Under the pieces are notes generated by a model, which was not told the origin of the DNA, did not search any database, and saw only the letters and a program-made list of their open reading frames with translations. 6,088 nucleotides of DNA, taken from contig JALOPT010000130.1 in the NCBI GenBank assembly GCA_025453715.1, forward strand, positions 1 through 6,088, read 5' to 3'. Shown here one piece after another: positions 1 to 4,871 of the stretch. The position numbers and the translations under genes are program-made. Each line of letters starts with the position of its first letter. The first letter of the stretch is position 1. Origin of the DNA: Methanoregulaceae archaeon. Its GTDB lineage: Archaea > Halobacteriota > Methanomicrobia > Methanomicrobiales > Methanospirillaceae.

Positions 1-100
1 AAGGCGCGGCGGAACAGCGACTTCACTGCCTCCAGGGATTGGCATGTTTCCCCTTTCTGCAGGAAAATCCATACTTATTCCTGGTACGTAATCACCACCT

Positions 101-108
101 CTATAATC
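101..108 (+). promoter_or_regulatory. Possible TATA box of the Imm-5-like gene
   Basis: CTATAATC lies in an AT-rich stretch. Archaeal transcription usually starts about 25 bases beyond the box centre, here near 130, which would leave a leader of about 15 bases before the ATG at 145. No clear BRE is visible. This is a weak positional call. Confidence 0.25.
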
Positions 109-144
109 AAACAGATATACATTCCATTTATCATAGGGCCCGGG

Positions 145-618
145 ATGAAAAGACCAGTTCTCGCTATTACAAATCTGGACAAGCCAATTGCAGAGCTTGC
201 GAGTAAAACAGACAAAAAAATATTAGCAATCTGGGCTGCTGACTGTGCAGAACGTGCATTACCCTACTTTGAAGAAAAATACCCTGGTGATACCCGTCCA
301 CGAAAAGCTATTGATGCATTGCGGGAGTGGGTGCGGACTGGTGTGTTCAGGATGGCTGATGTACGCAACACAGCACTTGCGGCCCATGCAGCTGCCCGTG
401 ATGTAAAAGAGGACAATGCAGCCCGCTCTGCCGCCCGTGCTGCCGGGCAGGCGTTGGCAACTGCTCATGTCCCTGATCATGCCATTGCTGCTGGTATGTA
501 TGCTGCAACCGCTGTCCGGGATGCTGCCAATTCTCTTGATGCCGCTATTGCCACGACCAATGAACGTGAATGGCAATATCAGCACTTGCTAAAACTGACA
601 GGCACATTACCTTCCTGA
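145..618 (+). CDS. Imm-5-like putative immunity protein
   Basis: This 157-residue cytoplasmic protein resembles the Imm-5-like family, named as predicted immunity proteins of polymorphic toxin systems; their biochemical target is not established. The family signature is visible: an N-terminal block around residues 24-46 (KKILAIWAADCAERALPYFE), a KAIDALREWVR helix at 54-64, and an Ala-rich helical stretch at about 78-125 containing HAAAR, AARAAGQALATAHVP and H112. The length fits a complete stand-alone domain. There is no signal peptide or membrane segment. The frame stays open upstream to base 1, but those 48 codons have no family-like character and are AT-rich, so ATG 145 is preferred; it follows a GGGCCCGGG run rather than a good ribosome site. 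No toxin gene is visible beside it, so it could be an orphan or have its partner left of the window. The family call is from memory of the motif; the immunity role is inference. Confidence 0.8.
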   Translation: MKRPVLAITNLDKPIAELASKTDKKILAIWAADCAERALPYFEEKYPGDTRPRKAIDALREWVRTGVFRMADVRNTALAAHAAARDVKEDNAARSAARAAGQALATAHVPDHAIAAGMYAATAVRDAANSLDAAIATTNEREWQYQHLLKLTGTLPS

Positions 619-657
619 TTTTACGAAAAAAAGAAATTCTGCGCAATTATATTACTG

Positions 658-670
658 CTTTTTTCAGAAT
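658..670 (+). terminator. Possible T-run terminator of the Imm-5-like gene
   Basis: CTTTTTTCAGAAT, with T6 at 659-664, lies 40 bases past the stop at 618. The identical 13 bases recur at 931-943 beyond the next gene, and a near copy sits at 1883-1895. Use of the same T-rich motif at gene ends fits archaeal poly-U termination. No strong hairpin is present. Confidence 0.35.
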
Positions 671-685
671 CGACTTTATTAGGCA

Positions 686-692
686 TATATAA
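686..692 (+). promoter_or_regulatory. TATA box of the small 44-residue gene
   Basis: TATATAA is a good archaeal TATA element. The predicted transcription start is about base 714, which lies beyond the ATG at 701. It therefore argues for an initiator inside the message, ATG 788 or, in another frame, ATG 735. Confidence 0.45.
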
Positions 693-787
693 GTACGTGG
701 ATGGTGTGGGTGGCGGATCCGGACAGCGGCTGCAATGAGGGAACTTGCCAACCAACTTATCACAGCACCCCTGGAGATGGCTCGGGC

Positions 788-922
788 ATGATCGCTGCAG
801 CCCGGAAGAGAATCACATCTCTTTTATCCCAGGCAAAGAAAGACGAGAAGGCGGGAAGGGTTATCCAAGCGAATAATAACCGGAGATCTGCACGACTTGT
901 TGAATACCTCTGGAAAGAATAA
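788..922 (+). CDS. Small basic helical protein of unknown function, 44 residues
   Basis: The predicted protein (MIAAARKRITSLLSQAKKDE through to RRSARLVEYLWKE) is short, strongly charged and predicted helical, with alternating Lys/Arg and hydrophobic residues; it has no signal peptide, membrane segment or cysteine. I do not recognise it. ATG 788 is chosen over the in-frame ATG 701 because GGAG at 773-776 is a suitably placed ribosome site, and because a TATA box at 686-692 would start transcription near 714, after base 701. The extra N-terminal residues from 701 (Cys-, Gly- and Pro-rich) also look unlike the rest. The ATG overlaps, as ATGA, the stop of an 18-codon reading frame that begins at ATG 735, so translational coupling to a leader peptide is possible. 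The gene ends convergently to P1, with a T6 run just beyond. A remnant of a longer gene is an alternative. Confidence 0.45.
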   Translation: MIAAARKRITSLLSQAKKDEKAGRVIQANNNRRSARLVEYLWKE

Positions 923-954
923 TCCATTCTCTTTTTTCAGAATTAAAAAAATGT
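917..954. repeat. Copy A of duplicated 3'-flanking block
   Basis: GAATAATCC, then TTCTC, T6, a short spacer, A7 and TGT. It closely matches 1868-1910. Each copy lies just past the 3' end of a paralogue (P1 here, P2 at the other copy), so the block was duplicated together with the gene. It also includes the last codon and stop of the small + strand gene. Confidence 0.6.
931..951. terminator. Convergent bidirectional terminator, small gene / P1
   Basis: T6 at 932-937 serves + strand transcripts ending at 922. A7 at 945-951 gives a T7 run on the minus strand, just beyond the old end of P1 at 968. The T and A runs can also pair as a weak stem around a CAGAATT loop. Confidence 0.5.
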
Positions 955-967
955 GTGGTTTTCAGGT

Positions 968-1730
968 TCAGAGCAGTGCCTTCCCTGACTGGTACGCCAT
1001 TACCTTGTTGAAAGCTGTAATGGTACCTTGCGCACTTGCTACCTCAGAATACGTGAGGTCTTCTGCTTTAAGAGGTCCACAGGACGACAGGGTTGGTTGC
1101 ATCAGATCCGACAAACCTGTCATTCGCATCGGTGGTCACCGATCCGATTGTCAGGTCATATTTGCTGCCTGCCTGGACAATATTACAGAACGAGGGAATA
1201 ACATTATCCGGTTGTGTCGCAAACGGACAGAGGAAACGACCATTTGCCAACATTGAGTCACCTACACCATCTATCATAAGGTTTTCAGAACCGACAACAT
1301 TGCCTCCATCTGCAGTAGCAGCAAAAGTGAGACCGGTTTTGGCATTAATATTGGATTGGCTGATCACCTTGTTTCGTGTGTCGACGTTCATAGTTTTCGT
1401 GAATGCAGTAAGTCCACCCTGAGCAACGATGTTTGCATCGTAGGCAGTCGTATACTGATAGCTGTCACTAACGGCCAACCACTCCGGATGACCCGTTGGT
1501 TGATAAATTCCGTTACCAAAAGCTGTATAAATCTGTGTGCCGTTGGATAGAGTCCATGCAACCGTATCGGTTTCCATAACAAGTCCCGCAACATCCGCAG
1601 TGGTTACCGTAGAGAGTGCCTGTGTTTCCGGGACTGCTGGGACCACAGGGTCTGCGCACACAATACCGGTCATAAATATAACCATTCCGAATAAGAGGGG
1701 TGTAATAACCCCAAAAGATTTAACCTTCAA
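968..1730 (-). pseudogene. Secreted paralogue P1, disrupted by an internal frameshifting deletion
   Basis: The first part reads as a 220-residue protein stopping at 1068. It has a signal peptide ending near residue 26 (GIVCA before DP), the family N-terminal block STVTTADVAGLVMETD, a variable segment at residues 65-91, then the core with QYTTAYDANIVAQGG, GLTFAATADGGNVVGSENLM and the Cys pair C168/C182. After NPVVL it ends abruptly with WTS. P2 and P3 continue there for 45-55 residues (NVKPYG, ASGSTM, KAH.QE). In P1 that stretch is missing, and the C-terminus resumes in another frame at 1075 with PLKAEDLTYSEVASAQGTIT and runs to a stop at 968. So a deletion has removed the middle and shifted frame. 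The start is also atypical: TTG 1728-1730 is the only in-frame initiator at the position equivalent to Leu4 of the relatives. The truncated protein might still be made and exported. The family's function is unknown. Confidence 0.85.
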
Positions 1731-1798
1731 TTTAAACCACCCATAAAGAGAAGGATTATCAAGAACCCCCTCATATGAGTGTGTTCCGGCAAAAGACC

Positions 1799-1806
1799 TT
1801 ATTAAA
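1799..1806 (-). promoter_or_regulatory. Probable TATA box of P1
   Basis: On the minus strand this reads TTTAATAA within AAAGTTTAATAAGG, a good archaeal TATA match. The expected start is near 1777, giving a leader of about 47 bases. The broken P1 may therefore still be transcribed. Confidence 0.4.
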
Positions 1807-1867
1807 CTTTCTCCTTATTCTGTGATCGTTGTAGCGCAACAATTCCGGACTTTTAGCGGAACCTGCT

Positions 1868-1910
1868 GAATAATCCAATTCTCTTTTTTTCGAATCGCTG
1901 AAAAAAATGT
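1868..1910. repeat. Copy B of duplicated 3'-flanking block
   Basis: GAATAATCC, AATTCTC, T7, CGAATCGCTG, A7 and TGT correspond to copy A at 917-954 with small indels. This copy has no intact + strand gene ahead of it, although the 30 or so bases before it weakly resemble the end of the small gene at 788-922. Confidence 0.55.
1884..1907 (-). terminator. Probable terminator of P2
   Basis: A7 at 1901-1907 is a T7 run on the minus strand about 42 bases after the P2 stop. The T7 at 1884-1890 faces the other way, although no intact + strand gene ends here. Confidence 0.45.
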
Positions 1911-1948
1911 TTTTGAAGAGTTCCCTATGCGTCCAAGAGTTACTCAGA

Positions 1949-2830
1949 TTAATCTACCCAAGTTGGAAGGGGTCCGGCAATTTGCGAGGCATATCCAAAT
2001 TGTTTATTGAAGGCCGTAATGGTTCCCAGTGCGCTCGCCGTCTCGGAGTAGGTAAGGTCTTCTGCTTTCATGGGGATGCGTGTAACCAGATCGGAGCCCC
2101 AATTCCTGCCTTCCTGGACATGTGCTTTCAGATAACCCATCGTTGAGCCACTTGCCGGGATCTGACCCTGTGACGTACCGTATGGCTTGACATTAATTGC
2201 ATAGTTCAGTACGACCGGGACCGTTGCGTCGTTATGGACAAATGCATCATCTGCGGAGGTAGTAACTGATCCAATAGTCAGGTCGTACTTGCTCCCTGCC
2301 TGCACGATGTTACAGAAGTGTGGAATATAGCTGTTATGGGCTGCAAACGGACAGAGGACCTTGTCTGCTGCAGGGGTTGAGTCTCCTGCACCATCGAGCA
2401 TAAGGTTCTCTGACCCTACCACGTTTCCACCATTTTCAGTTGCCGCAAAGGTAAGCCCGGTCTGTGTTTTGATATTGGACTGGCTTGTTACCTTGTTCCG
2501 GGTATCTACGGTAGTAGTTTTGGTGAATGCCGTGTGTCCTCCCTGGGCCACGATACTGGCATCATAGGCTGTTGTGTACTGGGCATTATCCGTATCGACC
2601 ATTTCCGCCCAGTTTTTGTAAATCTGTGTACCATTGGAAATAGTCCAGGTTGCTGCATCAGTTTCCATAACGAGCCCGATTACATCCCCTGACGTCACTG
2701 TGGAGATTACCTGTGTCTCAGGTACTGCAGGGTCGCCTGGATCTGCGCTCACGATACCTGTCAATCCAATGACCATTCCGAATAATAAGAACGTAATAAA
2801 CCCGAATTTACCAATCTTCAACTCACTCAC
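1949..2830 (-). CDS. Secreted paralogue P2, unknown function
   Basis: A 293-residue exported protein. The signal peptide has Lys5/Lys8, a hydrophobic stretch at 10-26 and a signal peptidase I-like site after VSA (29|30). The mature part begins DPGDPAVPETQ, followed by the family block STVTSGDVIGLVMETDAATW, a short variable segment at residues 68-83, QYTTAYDASIVAQGGHTAFT, GGNVVGSENLMLDGAG, C160 and C173 (probably a disulphide), IVQAGSKYDLTIGSVTT, NVKPYGTSQGQIPASGSTMG and KAEDLTYSETASALGTITAF. There is no membrane anchor or lipobox, so it is probably released or bound non-covalently to the cell surface; the Thr/Ser/Gly-rich composition suggests a beta-rich fold. GTG 2830 is chosen because P3 has the equivalent GTG, and the conserved upstream block carries a one-base indel between the two genes, so that block is not coding. 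The last 17 residues differ from P1 and P3. I do not recognise a named family. Confidence 0.85.
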   Translation of the reverse strand: MSELKIGKFGFITFLLFGMVIGLTGIVSADPGDPAVPETQVISTVTSGDVIGLVMETDAATWTISNGTQIYKNWAEMVDTDNAQYTTAYDASIVAQGGHTAFTKTTTVDTRNKVTSQSNIKTQTGLTFAATENGGNVVGSENLMLDGAGDSTPAADKVLCPFAAHNSYIPHFCNIVQAGSKYDLTIGSVTTSADDAFVHNDATVPVVLNYAINVKPYGTSQGQIPASGSTMGYLKAHVQEGRNWGSDLVTRIPMKAEDLTYSETASALGTITAFNKQFGYASQIAGPLPTWVD

Positions 2831-2860
2831 TCCGTCAGAATAGGGAACACTCAAAAATGT
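2831..2860 (-). promoter_or_regulatory. Conserved upstream block of P2
   Basis: The bases immediately before GTG 2830 match those before GTG 6020 of P3: a T-run, then GAG-GT, CTAT, CTGA-GG directly before GTGAGTGA. One single-base indel separates the copies. The block is probably leader or promoter-proximal DNA kept after duplication. GGAGTGA overlapping the start resembles a ribosome site and could alternatively serve the TTG codon at 2819-2821. Confidence 0.4.
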
Positions 2861-3033
2861 ACCCTGGTAATTTCGTTTTTAATTGTATGGGCATTAAAGA
2901 TATTGCTGTATAGTCACACATCCGTATCGTAACAATACCGGAATATCGGAAAGATGCTCTTTCCTCCCCTGTCTTTGAAATACCCGATGTCCTGAAAAAA
3001 CGGTTATCACAGCGGTGCTCCCACCTGTTCTTC

Positions 3034-3623
3034 ATGTGTCCGGGTGCTAATCACAAAAAAACGTATCAACACGAGGTCTTCCCGGCTTCCAGGGCCGGGC
3101 ACCCGGATACCCGCTTCAGGTGTTTTATCTACCGCCCCGACCGCCTTGCAATGCGATATGTCCAACCCGGCAACCGCGTCCTTGATTTCGGTTGCGGACC
3201 GGGTTTCTTCACCCGTGAGTTTGCAAAGCGTGTGGGGGAGAACGGGCAGGTCTTATCAGTCGACTTGCAGGAGGAGATGCTCAATATCCTGAGGGAGAAA
3301 CTGGGACCCGAAGGCCTCCTGCCAAGGATTCGGATACACCGGTGCGAGCCGGACTCCATCAACCTTTCCGCTAACCTGAATGGAACGTTCGATGCTGCCT
3401 TCGCTATCTTTGTCGTCCATGAAGTGCCCGACCCGGTACAATTATTCCGGGAGATTGCTCTCCTCCTGAAGCCCGGCGGCACGCTCTTTTCACCGATCCC
3501 CCGCTCGTTGTCTCCGGGAAAGAGTTTCGGGAATACCTTACGATAGCAGAGGAGGCAGGGTTCAGGCTCGTTGGCCGGTCATTCTTCTTCGTAAACCGGG
3601 CGACGATGTTGAGGAAGGATTGA
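3034..3623 (+). pseudogene. Class I SAM-dependent methyltransferase with single-base frameshift
   Basis: The first 152 residues are a typical Rossmann methyltransferase. Motif I is VLDFGCGPGFF (49-59), the acidic residue ending strand 2 is D77 in VLSVDLQEEML, the strand-4 region is FDAAFAIFVVHEVPDP (119-134), and LLKPGGTLF lies at 144-152. The N-terminal GHPDTRFRCFIYRP segment resembles that of small archaeal ubiE-like methyltransferases. After F152 the frame runs into unrelated residues and stops at 3546. Restoring one T to the T4 run at 3487-3490 continues in frame as FTDPPLVVSGKEFREYLTI and then EEAGFRLVGRSFFFVNRATM, ending at 3623, which is the normal end of such a domain (about 196 residues). 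The shift is therefore a one-base loss in a homopolymer: a real mutation, or a sequencing or assembly error. The substrate is unknown. ATG 3034 has no clear ribosome site, so the start is uncertain. The gene is divergent from P2. Confidence 0.85.
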
Positions 3624-3747
3624 AGCGGAAGCATGGCCCCTCTCAACCCTCTCCCGGGAGACAAATGATGGATGGGAGGCGACGTAATATCCCAGCAAGA
3701 CCGGAATTTATGGGATTGGCGGAATTATATCGGTTATAAGGGACCGC

Positions 3748-3754
3748 AAAAAAA
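3748..3754 (-). terminator. T7 terminator of the small membrane-protein gene
   Basis: A7 on the + strand is a T7 run on the minus strand, 12 bases past the stop of the gene ending at 3766. This is typical of archaeal poly-U termination; no hairpin is needed or seen. Confidence 0.55.
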
Positions 3755-3765
3755 GTAGTCTGGGG

Positions 3766-4059
3766 TTATACTTCGAGATCAGCCTCAATCGGACCGACAA
3801 AACCGGCAGCGATGTTATAGACAAATGACCAGACCGCTCCTGCGACGAATCCCCAAATTGCTCCCCCGATTATTGCGATTACGAGGATTGCAATAGCACC
3901 TAATCCAGCCATCGGGAAGAGTTCCTTGGCGATAACCCCCATGCTCCCGACCGCGAGAGCCATTATGATTCCCCAAATAAGGCCAAAAATTAAACCTAAA
4001 ATTGCACCAATCTTTGCGACACTCATCACGTTCAGGCTTTTAATTTTGTAATTTGCCAT
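3766..4059 (-). CDS. Small two-segment membrane protein
   Basis: A 97-residue protein beginning MANYKIKSLNVMSVAKIGA. ATG 4057-4059 is preferred over the in-frame ATG at 4086 because a strong ribosome site, GGAAGGTGA, lies just upstream of it on the minus strand, and the nine extra residues are mostly that site translated. Two hydrophobic spans are clear: about residues 15-40 (GAILGLIFGLIWGIIMALAV) and about 54-88, rich in Gly/Ala/Ile with Trp, either one long or two short helices. The C-terminus VGPIEADLEV is acidic. The layout, a short basic start with SVAKIGAILG, two Gly-rich spans and a closing NIAAGFVGPIE, recalls small archaeal DUF3566-like membrane proteins that end N.(A)..GGIE; that resemblance is from memory and not certain. 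The function is unknown. It appears to be a single-gene unit with its own promoter and T7 terminator. Confidence 0.85.
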   Translation of the reverse strand: MANYKIKSLNVMSVAKIGAILGLIFGLIWGIIMALAVGSMGVIAKELFPMAGLGAIAILVIAIIGGAIWGFVAGAVWSFVYNIAAGFVGPIEADLEV

Positions 4060-4110
4060 AGTTTTTTCACCTTCCTGATTGATCATGATTATTTTGCCTC
4101 ACATTTAAGG

Positions 4111-4151
4111 TTGATGCTGTTCTATCAATAAATGAAATCTGTTGTTCATTT
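4111..4151 (-). promoter_or_regulatory. Promoter region with inverted repeats upstream of the membrane-protein gene
   Basis: The minus strand has CATTTATTGATAG (4122-4134), a TATA-like element that would start transcription near 4103, about 44 bases before the ATG. It is overlapped by two short perfect inverted repeats: AAATGAA/TTCATTT (4130-4136 and 4145-4151) and TTGAT/ATCAA (4111-4115 and 4124-4128). Symmetric sites around a TATA box can be repressor operators; this is inference. Confidence 0.3.
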
Positions 4152-4153
4152 GT

Positions 4154-4336
4154 TTATAGAATCAAATGGTATTCCAATTCAGAGACATTTAACTTCGAAG
4201 ACGGTGTGATTACCGGGCAGCCGGAACCGTCCCAGTTCTTTTCACCTGCGGTGAAGATGACCTCTACCAATTCACGAGGACCGGTGTGGGCCGGGGTCAC
4301 CACAGAATAACAGAAAATCTGCATGGCAGGTATCAT
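4154..4336 (-). CDS. Possible 60-residue protein or C-terminal gene remnant
   Basis: From ATG 4334-4336 this reads MIPAMQIFCYSVVTPAHTGP, then RELVEVIFTAGEKNWDGSG, CPVITPSSKLNVSELEYHLI and a final Leu before TAA. It looks protein-like: balanced composition, GGT/GAA/AAG/ACC codons like its neighbours, alternating beta-type hydrophobic residues, and a compact GEKNWDGSGCPVITP turn region. It fills most of a gap that would otherwise be empty between two divergent genes. The frame stays open further upstream but runs into the start of the + strand gene at 4417, so a longer form is unlikely. AGGG lies about ten bases ahead of the ATG, and the AT-rich stretch at 4381-4392 could be a promoter in this direction too. 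It may be the tail of a lost larger exported or pilin-like protein. I do not recognise it, and it could be chance. Confidence 0.3.
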   Translation of the reverse strand: MIPAMQIFCYSVVTPAHTGPRELVEVIFTAGEKNWDGSGCPVITPSSKLNVSELEYHLIL

Positions 4337-4381
4337 GGTTACCCTGCAGGTACTACCCTGCCGGCGATGAAAATACCCGTA

Positions 4382-4390
4382 AAATAATAA
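4382..4390 (+). promoter_or_regulatory. Possible TATA box of the 127-residue gene
   Basis: AAATAATAA would place the transcription start near 4411, only a few bases before ATG 4417, so the message would be nearly leaderless. The same AT block could act as TTATTATTTTA on the opposite strand. Confidence 0.3.
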
Positions 4391-4416
4391 TTGAAAGGGG
4401 CAGAAAGGGTTAGATA

Positions 4417-4800
4417 ATGCGAATAGTAAGAACAGTCCAGTCCAGAGTCTGTGTCGATGGTTCTCTTTTAAAAGAGTACCTTCTGGATGAACCGCTGACA
4501 GAGGAATTCCTGGCATTCCTCAGGCATTTCGGGTCAGTCCGGCTTCTCCCCCTGATGAAAAAGCCATATTTCTCCTTTGAAAAGGAAGATTTCATTTCGA
4601 TTAAGGGTTTTATCGGTGAACCTGATATCGAGGTCCGTTACCGGAAGGAATTCGGGGACCTGACTGCTGACTATTTTCAACTTCTCCTGTTTTATTTTCG
4701 GGAAGGAGATAGCGGGGTTGAGAAACTTCAGGCTATCGGGATGACGATCCGGAAAAAAATGGATGTCCGCATGGGTTCTGACCGGGAAAAAGAAAAATAA
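4417..4800 (+). CDS. Conserved-looking cytoplasmic protein of unknown function, 127 residues
   Basis: This soluble protein has no signal peptide or membrane span. Visible parts are an N-terminal segment RVCVDGSLLKEYLLDEPLTE (10-29), a helix EEFLAFLRHFGSVRLLPLMK (29-48), KKPYFSFEKEDFISIKGFIG (48-67) and IEVRYRKEFGDLTADYFQLL (71-90), then a Lys/Arg-rich tail. The mix of strands and helices, and phrases such as SRVCVDG, KKPYFSFE and SIKGFIG, look like a real compact domain. From memory similar short proteins occur in methanogens without an assigned role; I cannot name a family. ATG 4417 follows AAAGGG at about -11 and an AT-rich box at 4382-4390. Its neighbours are divergent on the left and convergent P3 on the right, so it is probably a single-gene unit. 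Confidence 0.75.
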   Translation: MRIVRTVQSRVCVDGSLLKEYLLDEPLTEEFLAFLRHFGSVRLLPLMKKPYFSFEKEDFISIKGFIGEPDIEVRYRKEFGDLTADYFQLLLFYFREGDSGVEKLQAIGMTIRKKMDVRMGSDREKEK

Positions 4801-4840
4801 TCTATCAGAACTGCCTTCAAATATTTCATTTAAGAATTGC

Positions 4841-4857
4841 TAAAAATTAGATTTTTA
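4841..4857. terminator. Convergent terminator between the 127-residue gene and P3
   Basis: TAAAAA (4841-4846) and TTTTTA (4852-4857) form a perfect six-base inverted repeat around TTAGA. T5 at 4852-4856 can end + strand transcripts from 4800, and the A5 at 4842-4846 gives T5 on the minus strand after the P3 stop at 4872. Confidence 0.45.
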
Positions 4858-4871
4858 TGGGGTATTCGGGT

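Noticed and set aside
1..144. Frame open from base 1 into the Imm-5-like gene, suggesting a longer protein
   Set aside because: The upstream residues have no family-like pattern, the DNA is AT-rich with a TATA-like box, and the domain is complete from ATG 145.
259..585. Minus-strand frame inside the Imm-5-like gene
   Set aside because: It is a complement shadow of a clearly recognised gene.
701..787. ATG 701 as start of the small + strand gene (73 residues)
   Set aside because: It lies before the transcription start predicted from the TATA box at 686-692 and lacks a ribosome site; ATG 788 has GGAG.
897..1746. Several + strand frames opposite P1
   Set aside because: They are antisense reflections of the conserved P1 coding sequence; similar frames recur opposite P2 and P3 because the sense genes are paralogous.
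2361..2843. + strand frames opposite P2, and a similar one at 5881-6063 opposite P3
   Set aside because: They are antisense shadows with no start signals; their mutual similarity is explained by paralogy of the sense strand.
2831..2854. TTG at 2854 as start of P2
   Set aside because: The same upstream block before P3 carries a one-base indel, so it is non-coding; GTG 2830 matches the P3 start.
2835..3035. 66-codon minus-strand frame between P2 and the methyltransferase
   Set aside because: Its composition is random-looking, it covers the promoter and leader region conserved between P2 and P3, and it overlaps the methyltransferase start.
3650..3661. Perfect 12-base palindrome TCTCCCGGGAGA after the methyltransferase
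   Set aside because: It has no T-run and no loop, so it is not a terminator; a short GC palindrome like this can be chance, and no element boundary is evident.
3129..3664. Minus-strand frames opposite the methyltransferase
   Set aside because: They are shadows of a gene with unambiguous SAM-binding motifs on the + strand.
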